NCBI RefSeq assembly: GCF_900573885.1 | Contig: NZ_UPSE01000601.1 | Location: forward strand, 186,001-250,000 | Origin: Pseudomonas viridiflava | GTDB taxonomy: Bacteria; Pseudomonadota; Gammaproteobacteria; Pseudomonadales; Pseudomonadaceae | Direction of reading: 5' to 3' | DNA: 64,000 nucleotides | In this document: piece by piece, positions 26,071 to 33,980 of the stretch | How positions within the stretch are numbered: the stretch's first letter is position 1 | Layout of the letters: the number at the start of each line of letters is the position of its first letter | The notes under the pieces: generated by a model | Database searches by the model: none | The model's input: only the letters and a program-made list of their open reading frames with translations | Told to the model about the DNA's origin: nothing | Program-made: the position numbers and the translations under genes

Positions 26071-26283
26071 ATGCGAACCATCGTCAGCCGAGAACCGTGG
26101 TGGGCCAAACCGCCGTTGCCGGGGCAGGGGGAAATGCAGTTGGACTGGGGGTATCTGGTTGTGTACAGCGACGGCGTGTTCGAATTCGAGCATGTGCGCC
26201 CCAGTGACGAGGAAATTCGTCAGCGCAAAGGCTGCCGGGTGCACCATTCGGAACGTGAGCCGAACGCCCGGTCGAACTTCTGA
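26071..26283 (+). CDS. Small conserved-looking hypothetical protein
   Basis: The protein has 70 residues, starts at an ATG with an excellent AGGAGGGG ribosome site, and is rich in tryptophan and charged residues (EPWWAKPPLPGQG at the N-terminus). There is no signal peptide or membrane helix. Family and function are not recognised. Confidence 0.62.
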   Translation: MRTIVSREPWWAKPPLPGQGEMQLDWGYLVVYSDGVFEFEHVRPSDEEIRQRKGCRVHHSEREPNARSNF

Positions 26284-26447
26284 AGGCGTGTAAATCCGTC
26301 GCGGATGAAGACGTTTCACCCCACAGGTCAGCGCATTTATAACGCTTCATTGAAGGTGCTTCCGTGGCGACCAGGTTTTCGGCAGGCATCAAATGGGTGA
26401 GGGTAAGACCACGTTTTGCCGTAGCCATCTGACCAAGGAATTCCCTC

Positions 26448-27563
26448 ATGTCCAACGCTTCCCCTCTGTTTGAAACCTTCCAGCTTGGCGGCCAAAAACT
26501 GCCCAACCGAATAGTGATGGCGCCCATGACGCGGTCGCGCACAGACCAGCCCGGCGACATTCCCAACGCATTGATGGCCGAGTACTACGCGCAACGCGCC
26601 AGCGCCGGGTTGATCGTTACCGAGGCCACGCAGATAAGCCCGCAAGGCAAGGGCTACAGCTTTACGCCGGGCATCTACAACGACGCACAGATCGCCGGCT
26701 GGAAGCGTGTGACCGACGCCGTGCATGCCCAGGGCGGGCGAATGTACCTGCAGCTCTGGCATGTTGGGCGCATGTCCCACCACAGCTTTCATGCCGACGG
26801 CACGCCGGTTGCGCCGTCAGCCATCAAGGCCGACGCGCAGGTCTGGGTAGTGGGCGACGATGGGGTAGGTCGCATGGTCGATGTGAGCATGCCTCGCGCC
26901 CTGTCGCTGGAAGACATTCAAGCGGTGATTGATGACTACCGCCGCGCTGCTCGCAATGCCATGACGGCCGGGTTCGATGGTGTGGAAATCCATGCCGGTA
27001 ACGGCTACCTGATCGACGAGTTCTTGCGCACCACCTCCAACCAGCGCGAAGACGATTACGGTGGCAGCCGCGAAAACCGCGTTCGGTTTTTGCAGGAAGT
27101 GGCTGCAGCCATTGCTGAGGAAATCGGCGCTGAGCGCACCGGTATTCGCATGGCGCCCTACATCACCGCGCGCGGTATGAATTGTCCCGACGTTATCCCG
27201 ACAATTTTGTTGGCCGCCGAGAAATTGCAGACGCTGGGCGTCAGCTATATCCATCTGGCCGAGGCCGATTGGGACGACGCGCCTCAAGTGCCGGAAACGT
27301 TTCGCCACCAGCTTCGAGCGGTCTATAACGGCTGCGTGATTGTGGCTGGTCGCTACGATCTGCAACGGGCAGAAGCCATTCTGACATCCGGTTTGGCTGA
27401 CCTGGTCGCGTTTGGCCGAGCCTTCGTTGCCAACCCCGACTTGCCCGCAAGGTTGCTGCACGGCTGGCCCCTGTCAGACTTCGACGGCAGCCGCCTGTTT
27501 GGTGGCGACGAGCAGGGTTACAGCGATTACCCGCGCTATGCTGCTTCCACCGAGCCGGCCTGA
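26448..27563 (+). CDS. Old Yellow Enzyme family alkene reductase
   Basis: The protein has 371 residues forming a single FMN-binding TIM barrel. NRIVMAPMTRSR begins the barrel. The substrate-binding motif appears as HAGNGYLIDEFLR with the His and Asn that bind the carbonyl and the following tyrosine, and DDYGGSRENRVRF and FGRAFVANPDLP complete the pattern. It is closest in plan to NemA/XenB-type reductases, which use NADPH to reduce activated alkenes, nitro groups or nitrate esters. No regulator gene is adjacent. Confidence 0.93.
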   Translation: MSNASPLFETFQLGGQKLPNRIVMAPMTRSRTDQPGDIPNALMAEYYAQRASAGLIVTEATQISPQGKGYSFTPGIYNDAQIAGWKRVTDAVHAQGGRMYLQLWHVGRMSHHSFHADGTPVAPSAIKADAQVWVVGDDGVGRMVDVSMPRALSLEDIQAVIDDYRRAARNAMTAGFDGVEIHAGNGYLIDEFLRTTSNQREDDYGGSRENRVRFLQEVAAAIAEEIGAERTGIRMAPYITARGMNCPDVIPTILLAAEKLQTLGVSYIHLAEADWDDAPQVPETFRHQLRAVYNGCVIVAGRYDLQRAEAILTSGLADLVAFGRAFVANPDLPARLLHGWPLSDFDGSRLFGGDEQGYSDYPRYAASTEPA

Positions 27564-27632
27564 AATACGCGTTGTGCTGGCGTCGGCCACAGGCTTCTCA
27601 TTGACGGGAAGCCGATTTTTCGAGGTTCGCAC

Positions 27633-28226
27633 ATGAAGCGTTTATTTCCAGCCTGTATAGCAGCGCTGTTCCCTCTGTTGCTGCAGGCAACCCCGACTCA
27701 CGCTGCCTCGTTCGACTGTTCCAAGGCGGCACCCGGCAGCATCGCTGCATTGGTATGCAGCGATGCGTCGCTTGGTAAGCAAGACGAGCAACTGGCTGCT
27801 GTGTACAAACAGGCACAGGCCAAAGCCAAAAACGAAACCCCGCCCACCCTGAAAGCAGAACAGCGCGGGTGGCTCAAGGGCCGGGATGAATGCTGGAAGG
27901 CCGAAGATAAAACCAAATGCGTAGCCGATAGCTATCAGCTACGAATCGCTGAGCTGCAAGCACTCTACGCCTTGGTGGCGAGCGAAAAGCCCATGCGCCT
28001 TATCTGTGACAACAAGCCCGGCAACAAACTGGTCGCCACCGTCTACCTCACGCAGCCGTCCACGCTGGTGGCAACGTATGCGGACTCTACTTCATTGATG
28101 TTTGCGCAACCGAAGGATGACAGCCGCAAGTATCAAGGTCGTAACGAGTCACTTGAGCTTCGCGATGACGGCGCGACCGTGGTGTGGGGATATGAAGCGA
28201 AGCCCAGTAACTGCAAACAACAGTGA
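27633..28226 (+). CDS. LprI-type / MliC-type lysozyme inhibitor fusion
   Basis: The protein has 197 residues. A signal peptide is at about 1-24 (ending THAA). An N-terminal LprI/DUF1311-like domain (about 25-110) has the pattern FDCSKAAPGSIAALVCSD...LDEQLAAVY with paired cysteines. A C-terminal MliC-like domain (about 120-197) has LICDNKPGN, YADSTSLMF and the closing Cys. Both domain families are linked to inhibition of c-type lysozymes in the periplasm. Having two inhibitor modules in one chain is less usual than either alone. No lipobox is seen, so it is likely soluble. Confidence 0.8.
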   Translation: MKRLFPACIAALFPLLLQATPTHAASFDCSKAAPGSIAALVCSDASLGKQDEQLAAVYKQAQAKAKNETPPTLKAEQRGWLKGRDECWKAEDKTKCVADSYQLRIAELQALYALVASEKPMRLICDNKPGNKLVATVYLTQPSTLVATYADSTSLMFAQPKDDSRKYQGRNESLELRDDGATVVWGYEAKPSNCKQQ

Positions 28227-28233
28227 TGTCCGG

Positions 28234-28275
28234 CGCGCAAACGTGACGTGCAATCTATGGAGCCACGTTTGCGCG
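28234..28275. repeat. Perfect 12-bp inverted repeat between convergent genes
   Basis: CGCGCAAACGTG and CACGTTTGCGCG are separated by 18 bases. It lies between the convergent inhibitor and NADH dehydrogenase genes and is not followed by a T run, so it is at best an unusual terminator. Confidence 0.5.
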
Positions 28276-28335
28276 ACGGTTTAACGCTGTTCAGCAAACG
28301 CAAGAGCGTCGCAGCAATGCGGTTCAGCCTCTTCT

Positions 28336-29538
28336 TTACGCCACCACCGGAATCATCGGGTCCGCAGCCGCCAGTGCTTCTTCCCGCTCGGCCTTGGGCG
28401 GATAGATCCAGAAGCCGTTGATTTCACTCTTGATCCGCTTGCCTTCGCCGCGCACAAACTTCACCTCGCGTTGCCATCCTTCGGTAAACACCGCGCCCCA
28501 AGCGCCAAGGTCCAGGCACGTGACGTACTTGACCTGACTGTACGGAACAGGCGCCACGCCAAGCAGGTCAGCGGCCACGTTGTTGCCTGCCGAACGCCCA
28601 AGGGCAATGGCGTGCTGGCAAGTCATCAGCGCGTAATTGCCAAGGTCATCGGTCTTCGCGTACGCCACATCGCCGGTTGCGAATACGTGCGGCTGGCCCA
28701 GTACTTTCAGGTTGCGATCGACATGCAAACGGCCCTGTGCGTCCCGTTCGCCTGGCACTTGCGCAGTTAGCGAGCTGGCGCGCACCCCTACGGTCCAGAT
28801 CACCGTATGCGCATCAATGCGCGAGCCGTCTGCCAAGGTAACGCCGTCGGCGTCCACCGCCGCCACGCTGCTGTTCAGACGCCACTCAACGCCCAATTCA
28901 GCGGAGGCTTCGGCAACCAGTTGCTGCGGCCCGTCGCCCATGGCACCGCCGATTTTATCGCCGCGATCCACCACAATGACCCGCACATCCGCGTCGGCAC
29001 CGAGCGCGGCGCGCAACCGTGCCGGCATTTCGGCAGCGGTTTCGATACCGGTAAAGCCGCCGCCCGCGACGACCACAGTATTGCGGGCCACCGACTCTGG
29101 CCGCTCGCTCAGCGTGTTGATGTGCTGCTCAAGGCGAACGGCTTGTTCCATCTTGTCCACATCAAACGCGTGATCCAGCCCCGGCAGCTCTGGCCGCCAT
29201 ACGTTACTGCCGCTGGCCAGTACCAGTCGGTCGTAATCCAGCGTGGCAAAGCTGCCGCCGCCGTCGCGGTAGCCAACCTGCTTGCCGACTACGTCGAGTT
29301 CTTCCACGCTGCCCTGAATAAAGCGAACACCAACAGCGTCGAACAGCTCGCCCAGCGGAGCTGTCATCGCCTGTACATTAGGCTCGTAAAAACGCGGGCG
29401 GATACGCAGCTCGGCTTGAGGGGCCAGCACGGCAATTTCGGTGTCGCTGTGGTTATGCTGGTCCAGAAGGCGAGCTGCGCTAAGGGCGCTCCACATGCCT
29501 GCGAAGCCTGCTCCGACGATCAGAATGCGTTGTTTCAT
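28336..29538 (-). CDS. Type II NADH dehydrogenase-like FAD oxidoreductase
   Basis: The protein has 400 residues from the ATG at 29538. The N-terminal Rossmann motif is ILIVGAGFAGMWSA, the NAD(P)-binding motif is VVVAGGGFTGIETAAEM, and HVFATGDVAYA gives the second FAD contact. This is the pattern of NDH-2 and related quinone-linked pyridine-nucleotide oxidoreductases. An in-frame TTG twelve codons earlier is a poorer start. It is divergent from an Rrf2 regulator gene with palindromes between them, so redox-controlled expression is likely. Confidence 0.88.
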   Translation of the reverse strand: MKQRILIVGAGFAGMWSALSAARLLDQHNHSDTEIAVLAPQAELRIRPRFYEPNVQAMTAPLGELFDAVGVRFIQGSVEELDVVGKQVGYRDGGGSFATLDYDRLVLASGSNVWRPELPGLDHAFDVDKMEQAVRLEQHINTLSERPESVARNTVVVAGGGFTGIETAAEMPARLRAALGADADVRVIVVDRGDKIGGAMGDGPQQLVAEASAELGVEWRLNSSVAAVDADGVTLADGSRIDAHTVIWTVGVRASSLTAQVPGERDAQGRLHVDRNLKVLGQPHVFATGDVAYAKTDDLGNYALMTCQHAIALGRSAGNNVAADLLGVAPVPYSQVKYVTCLDLGAWGAVFTEGWQREVKFVRGEGKRIKSEINGFWIYPPKAEREEALAAADPMIPVVA

Positions 29539-29710
29539 GTTGTTATCTCTTTTAGGTAAGGAAAGTTCGCTCAAACGAGAACATCCATCGCCTATGCCCG
29601 GGCAGGCTGCTCATCTCGTAACGCCGACTGTAATGGTCGGAGTTTTGGCGAGCAAGAAGTTTTTCATGCGGTTTTCCCCCGAGGGTTGAGTCGAGGAAGC
29701 TGTTTCTTCT

Positions 29711-29727
29711 TTTATCTATCTGATAAA
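29711..29727. promoter_or_regulatory. Candidate Rrf2 operator near the NADH dehydrogenase promoter
   Basis: TTTATC and GATAAA form perfect arms around five bases in the AT-rich part of the divergent gap (29539-29852). The gap also holds an 18-codon minus-strand frame (29611-29667, MKNFLLAKTPTITVGVTR) with GGGGGA before its ATG, which could be a leader peptide. Confidence 0.45.
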
Positions 29728-29814
29728 TAAGCAGAAGTATCTTTTTAATAATGGTTTTTTATTTTGTCGTTGGCCTGCTATGGCGTGGCAACGTTTTGCA
29801 TTTTTCAATCGGGT

Positions 29815-29832
29815 GTCGCATTATAAGGCGAC
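29815..29832. promoter_or_regulatory. Candidate autoregulatory operator of the Rrf2 gene
   Basis: GTCGC and GCGAC are perfect arms around ATTATAAG, whose TTATAA could be the -10 box. It lies 21 bases before the GTG start of the Rrf2 gene. Confidence 0.4.
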
Positions 29833-29852
29833 CAGATTAGTCGGGGTTTAAC

Positions 29853-30380
29853 GTGGCGTTATACAGTGCAGGCGTGGAATACGGCATTCACTGCATGCTG
29901 TGGCTGGCTGATGAGAAGGGCGATAGCCGCGAGGCCAGCGTGCGTTCCCTGGCCGAGCTGCAGGGTGTGCCGCAGGAATTGCTGGCAAAGATCTTTACCC
30001 GTCTGGCCAAGGCCAAACTGGTGACCGCCACCACTGGCGTGCGGGGTGGTTTCAAGTTGGCGCGACCGGCAGACGAGATCACCATGCTCGATATCGTGCG
30101 GGCCATTGATGGAGACAAATCCATCTTCGACTGCCGCAATGTGCGAGAACGCTGCGCCGTCTTCGACGGCTCGCCGCCCGAATGGGCCATGGCAGGCACC
30201 TGTGGCGTTCATGCAGTAATGCTTACCGCGCAGAAACGCATGGAAGAAGCGCTCGCCCAGCAAACGGTTCTCGATATTGCCCGCCGTTTCGGCCGCAAAG
30301 CGCCTCCGGAGTTTGGTGAGCAGGTGATGCGCTGGTGGGACGACCAGCGTGACGGGAAAACCGGTCCCGCAGACGCCTGA
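29853..30380 (+). CDS. Rrf2-family transcriptional regulator with cysteine cluster
   Basis: The protein has 175 residues and a GTG start. The winged helix N-terminus reads YSAGVEYGIHCMLWLAD and GVPQELLAKIFTRLAKAKLV, typical of Rrf2. FDCRNVRERC and a later Cys in MAGTCGVHAV supply three cysteines in the region where IscR and NsrR hold an iron-sulfur cluster, although spacing differs, so either a cluster or a thiol switch is possible. It is divergent from the NADH dehydrogenase gene, its likely target. Confidence 0.88.
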   Translation: MALYSAGVEYGIHCMLWLADEKGDSREASVRSLAELQGVPQELLAKIFTRLAKAKLVTATTGVRGGFKLARPADEITMLDIVRAIDGDKSIFDCRNVRERCAVFDGSPPEWAMAGTCGVHAVMLTAQKRMEEALAQQTVLDIARRFGRKAPPEFGEQVMRWWDDQRDGKTGPADA

Positions 30381-30414
30381 TGCCATAACGCTTTCCCTCG
30401 CTACCGTACTCATG

Positions 30415-30451
30415 AAAAAGCCCCCGTTTCCTCTCGGAAATGGGGGCTTTT
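30415..30451. terminator. Bidirectional terminator after the Rrf2 gene
   Basis: AAAAAGCCCCCGTTTCC pairs with GGAAATGGGGGCTTTT around a short loop. It lies between the Rrf2 gene and the convergent 78-codon gene. Confidence 0.9.
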
Positions 30452-30468
30452 GCGTGAGCAGCCACTAA

Positions 30469-30705
30469 CTATTTACCGGCGCTCTCCACCCGGACCTCGG
30501 CGATCTTCAACACGTCTGCTTGCTCCAGCACCTGCGCGTCGCTTGCTTCGGCATCCGGCATCAACAGGCTGTTTTCGGCGTCGCCGTGGTGCAACTCAAT
30601 AAGGTGACGAACCGCGTCGGCCTCACTCAGGCTGGTTTCGTTGGTATCGAGGGCATGGGTGCGAGGCTCGCCGTCGAAGCGGTAATGAATGGTGACTGTC
30701 GGCAT
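30469..30705 (-). CDS. Small acidic hypothetical protein
   Basis: The protein has 78 residues, is acidic and probably cytoplasmic. It begins MPTVTIHYRFDGEPRTHAL and has a mixed beta-alpha pattern reminiscent of small ubiquitin-like folds, without any family I can name. AGGAA precedes the ATG. It has its own terminator. Confidence 0.68.
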   Translation of the reverse strand: MPTVTIHYRFDGEPRTHALDTNETSLSEADAVRHLIELHHGDAENSLLMPDAEASDAQVLEQADVLKIAEVRVESAGK

Positions 30706-30740
30706 CGGGGAATTCCTGTGCGGGTGAACGGATAATTAAT

Positions 30741-30754
30741 TGACCTTCCGGTCA
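30741..30754. promoter_or_regulatory. TGACC-N4-GGTCA inverted repeat
   Basis: TGACCTTCCGGTCA lies just upstream of the 78-codon gene and about 200 bases before mqo. The shape is that of a TetR-type operator, but no TetR gene is nearby. Confidence 0.3.
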
Positions 30755-30954
30755 GAAAAAACGTTCACATAGATATCCGCTCCCGATAGAGCGCGCAGCT
30801 CGGGCGTTTCGTTAACGTTCGCTCCGCTCGTTCCAACCGTCATACAGGTTGAACAAAGCCCACGGCCTGGTCGTCGACTCTTTGACCATTGCTGATTCCA
30901 CGGCGCTTGCCCGACCTTTTACGCTGCGAGCCGCCTGTTTTTCCGAGGTGATTG

Positions 30955-32604
30955 ATGAACACAACATTTAAGCTGGCCTCGCTTGGGCTCTTTGTTTCGC
31001 TGGGTATTCAGACCGCCTACGCCGAGGAGGCGAAGAAGGTGGATGTGCTGCTGGTCGGCGGCGGCATCATGAGTTCGACCTTGGGTATGTGGCTCAACGA
31101 GCTGGAGCCCGGCTGGTCGATGGAAATGATCGAGCGTCTGGACGGCGTGGCTGAAGAAAGCTCCAACGGCTGGAACAACGCTGGCACCGGTCACTCGGCT
31201 CTGGCTGAACTGAACTACACGCCGATGGATGAGAGCGGCAACATCAACATCACCAAGGCGGTGGAGATCAACGAGTCGTTCCAGATCACTCGGCAATTTC
31301 TGGCCTGGCAGGTAAAAAAGGGCGCTCTGAAAAATCCCCATTCTTTTATCAACTCCACACCGCATATGAGTTTCGTCTGGGGCGACGACAATATTCAGTT
31401 TCTGAAAAAACGCTACGACGCCCTGCAGGCGAGCCCGCTGTTCCGGCCTATGCAATATTCAGAAGATCCCGAGCAGATCAAAAAATGGGTGCCATTGATG
31501 ATGGAGGGGCGCGACCCCAACCAGAAACTGGCCGCCACCTGGACGCCCATCGGCACCGACGTGAACTTTGGCGAAATCACCCGCCAGTTCGTCAGTTATC
31601 TGCAGAGCCAGCCTAATTTCGCGCTGAAATTGTCCACCGAAGTGCAGGACATCACGCGCAACGACGACGGCTCATGGCACGTTGAATACAAGAACCTGAA
31701 AGACGGCACCGAAGGCGCGACCGATGCCAAGTTTCTTTTCGTTGGCGCGGGCGGCGGTGCGCTGAAGCTGCTGCAGAAGTCGGACATTCCCGAATCCCAC
31801 GAATATGGCGGCTTTCCCGTCGGTGGTTCGTTCCTGGTAACCGAAAACCCGACGATTGCCGAACAGCACATGGCCAAGGCCTACGGCATCGCCCCAACCG
31901 GCGCGCCACCCATGTCGGTGCCACACCTGGACACGCGTGTGCTCGACGGCAAACGCGTGATCCTCTTCGGACCGTTCGCAACCTTCTCCACCAAATTCCT
32001 CAAAGAAGGTTCCTTCTGGGATCTGTTCAGCAGCACCACCACCGAGAACGTCTGGCCGATGACACGAGTGGGCGTGCGTGAATTCGACCTGGTGCAATAC
32101 CTCATCGGCCAGGTCATGCAATCCGACGACGATCGCTTTGAAGCGCTGCAGCAATACTTCCCACAGGCGAAAAAAGAAGACTGGCACTTGGTGCAAGCCG
32201 GACAGCGCGTACAAATCATCAAACGCGACGAGGACAAAGGCGGCGTGCTCAAACTCGGCACAGAAGTAGTCACCTCCCAGGACGGCAGCATTTCCGGATT
32301 GCTCGGTGCCTCTCCAGGCGCCTCAACGGCCGCCCCGATCATGCTTGAAGTGCTGAAAAAATCCTTTAAAGACCAGGTCGAATCCCCCGCCTGGCAAGAA
32401 AAGCTGCACCAGATAATTCCCAGCTATGGCACGCGACTCAACGACGACCCAGCGCGCGTCGAACAGGAATGGGCCTACACCAGCGAGCTGCTGCAACTCA
32501 CACCGCCGCCGGCCATCAGCGAAGAAAAAGTGCCCCAGCCAATGGAACGCGTCGAGGAGCCTGGCGAGACCCACGAAAACCAGGACCCGGATCTAAACCC
32601 CTAA
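30955..32604 (+). CDS. mqo: Malate:quinone oxidoreductase
   Basis: The protein has 549 residues from the ATG at 30955, with GAGGTG five bases before it. The FAD-binding motif is LLVGGGIMSSTLG near residue 30, followed by the family markers NGWNNAGTGHSALAELNYT and FGPFATFSTKFLKEGS, and near the C-terminus GLLGASPGASTAAPIM. The enzyme oxidises malate to oxaloacetate and passes electrons to the quinone pool at the inner membrane, bypassing NAD-dependent malate dehydrogenase. The first 24 residues look like a signal or membrane anchor. Confidence 0.97.
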   Translation: MNTTFKLASLGLFVSLGIQTAYAEEAKKVDVLLVGGGIMSSTLGMWLNELEPGWSMEMIERLDGVAEESSNGWNNAGTGHSALAELNYTPMDESGNINITKAVEINESFQITRQFLAWQVKKGALKNPHSFINSTPHMSFVWGDDNIQFLKKRYDALQASPLFRPMQYSEDPEQIKKWVPLMMEGRDPNQKLAATWTPIGTDVNFGEITRQFVSYLQSQPNFALKLSTEVQDITRNDDGSWHVEYKNLKDGTEGATDAKFLFVGAGGGALKLLQKSDIPESHEYGGFPVGGSFLVTENPTIAEQHMAKAYGIAPTGAPPMSVPHLDTRVLDGKRVILFGPFATFSTKFLKEGSFWDLFSSTTTENVWPMTRVGVREFDLVQYLIGQVMQSDDDRFEALQQYFPQAKKEDWHLVQAGQRVQIIKRDEDKGGVLKLGTEVVTSQDGSISGLLGASPGASTAAPIMLEVLKKSFKDQVESPAWQEKLHQIIPSYGTRLNDDPARVEQEWAYTSELLQLTPPPAISEEKVPQPMERVEEPGETHENQDPDLNP

Positions 32605-32607
32605 TGG

Positions 32608-32880
32608 ATGACCCTCATGACACAAGCCGACCCCGCCATGGAAATAGCCGCCTGGCGATCACTGCTCGAAGACGACGTCTATCGCCTGGGTTTTCCCGAG
32701 GACTATCGCCAAACCCTACTCACCCGCGCCGACGAGCTGGCGGCGCGGGGTGTGGTGTCCACACAGGAATGCCACCTGCTCAAAGACGCGGCGGACCAGG
32801 CTTACAAACGGACGTTGGAAGGGCTTGAGCGTAATGAAAAGGACTGCTTGAACGTGGCGTCGTTGCGGTTGCCGGGGTGA
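32608..32880 (+). CDS. Small hypothetical protein downstream of mqo
   Basis: The protein has 90 residues (87 if the ATG at 32617 is used). It starts three bases after the mqo stop and is probably cotranscribed. It is helical and soluble (AWRSLLEDDVYRLGFPEDYRQ), with no known motif. A strong terminator follows, and then the ssrA island begins. Confidence 0.62.
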   Translation: MTLMTQADPAMEIAAWRSLLEDDVYRLGFPEDYRQTLLTRADELAARGVVSTQECHLLKDAADQAYKRTLEGLERNEKDCLNVASLRLPG

Positions 32881-32914
32881 GGGTTTTCGCCCTGGGTTGT
32901 TGAACGGCAAGCAA

Positions 32915-32944
32915 TAAAAAAGACGTCCGGGGACGTCTTTTTTT
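32915..32944. terminator. Bidirectional terminator at the island border
   Basis: AAAAAAGACGTCC / GGACGTCTTTTTTT is a strong stem with A and T tracts. It ends the mqo operon. On the minus strand it may be the original terminator of ssrA, displaced when the island entered. Confidence 0.85.
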
Positions 32945-32963
32945 GTTTGGTGGAGCCGGGGGG
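32944..32963. repeat. Left attachment repeat (copy of ssrA 3' end)
   Basis: TGTTTGGTGGAGCCGGGGGG is identical to 39085-39104. Similarity continues imperfectly for another ten bases (GATTGAACCC versus ATTTGAACCC). It contains the complement of the GGCTCCACCA end of tmRNA, so it is the displaced 3' fragment left by integration. Confidence 0.88.
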
Positions 32964-33084
32964 GATTGAACCCGGTCTGTATCCTGCCTGTTATTGGAAT
33001 ACGTGGGACATGCTGGGCTTCCGTAGATCCCGGCTTTGCTCGTTGTGGTCAAATTTGGCCTGCGTCAGCAATCTTTTTCGGCAT

Positions 33085-33097
33085 TTTTTCGACACCC
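33085..33097. repeat. Inner terminal repeat of the island, left copy
   Basis: TTTTTCGACACCC is repeated in the same direction at 39032-39044, and each copy is preceded by CAATCT within 16 bases. The pair may be integrase arm sites or the ends of an earlier insertion. Confidence 0.45.
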
Positions 33098-33098
33098 G

Positions 33099-33980
33099 TT
33101 ATCTACCTTCCTCCGGATCAGTCTCTCGACCTTCTTCTACTGGTATTGGGACCGGTAAGGGCTTTTCCGTTGGAGGTATAGCGACGTTATGTTCGTCTGC
33201 AGGCTCGTTTGGTATTAGGGCTGGCGGCTCCTGTTGGGGCGGGATCGCTTGTTCTGCTGCTGCTGCAGCTGCTTGCACCACGACAGTTAATTGAGCGCTG
33301 CTAAATATTGAATCAACAAGCCTGCTTCCGGCTCCAACTACTTTCGCTAAGACTCTAAGTTGCTCTCTGCAGGCAATATTGTCTGTTGGTGTCGGATAGT
33401 TAAGCGTATGATCGACTTCTCCCCAGATTTCTTCAAATAGTGTTCTAACTTGAATTTCGCATGAAAATTCTGAGTCTCTCTTTGGGCGGATTACATAGTG
33501 AACGCTGGTGTATAAGCTCTCTTTGACTTGAGTCGCTATACCTAAGGTTTCAAAAAAAGCAGCTGAGTCCGGATCCCATGTATAAGCTTTTGGTGCCTCA
33601 TAGAGATCCCAATCGCCAGAGTCAATTTTCTTCATTAGTTCTATATGAACGGGTTCGAATTGACGTTGATGAAGAAGTAGTACTCTCACCCCCGCAAGAT
33701 CAGTCATGCTCCTGAAAATTTCATCAGGGTTCCATCCTTCTTCCATCTCGATTTGATGTGAGTTGGGGTCTGGAATCAATTTGCGCTCGATTTTCTTTTC
33801 TAAGTGAGACTTGTCTTTTAGTCGATGTTTCACTGAGTGTATTGTAGTGGGTTTGCGTTTGTAGAGCCTTGGATGTGTTTCAAACCATACTCGTACCTGG
33901 TCTCGAAAAAGAGATAGTTCGTGTTCTATATCGTCAAATCTTTCAAGGCAATACTCTGTGACGTCATGAAGGCTAGCCAT
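33099..33980 (-). CDS. RelA/SpoT-domain nucleotidyltransferase (island cargo)
   Basis: The protein has 293 residues. A helical N-terminus precedes a (p)ppGpp-synthetase-type fold at about 45-225. The residues expected of an active enzyme are present: SVKHRLKDKSHLEKK for ATP, Asp94 in MTDLAGVRV for metal, Tyr157 and His161 in YTSVH for the G-loop, Glu175 in EIQVRT, and WGEVDH. A Pro/Ala/Glu-rich tail occupies about 234-293. There is no HD hydrolase, TGS or ACT domain, so it resembles small alarmone synthetases or toxic ones (toxSAS), not housekeeping RelA or SpoT. It starts on the base after the ParA stop, so the two genes must act together. Whether it makes (p)ppGpp, (pp)pApp or modifies tRNA is open. 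Confidence 0.85.
   Translation of the reverse strand: MASLHDVTEYCLERFDDIEHELSLFRDQVRVWFETHPRLYKRKPTTIHSVKHRLKDKSHLEKKIERKLIPDPNSHQIEMEEGWNPDEIFRSMTDLAGVRVLLLHQRQFEPVHIELMKKIDSGDWDLYEAPKAYTWDPDSAAFFETLGIATQVKESLYTSVHYVIRPKRDSEFSCEIQVRTLFEEIWGEVDHTLNYPTPTDNIACREQLRVLAKVVGAGSRLVDSIFSSAQLTVVVQAAAAAAEQAIPPQQEPPALIPNEPADEHNVAIPPTEKPLPVPIPVEEGRETDPEEGR

Noticed and set aside
32947..32975. Separate tRNA gene at the left island border
   Set aside because: Only the acceptor and T-arm part is present; it is a fragment of the ssrA 3' end, not a full tRNA.
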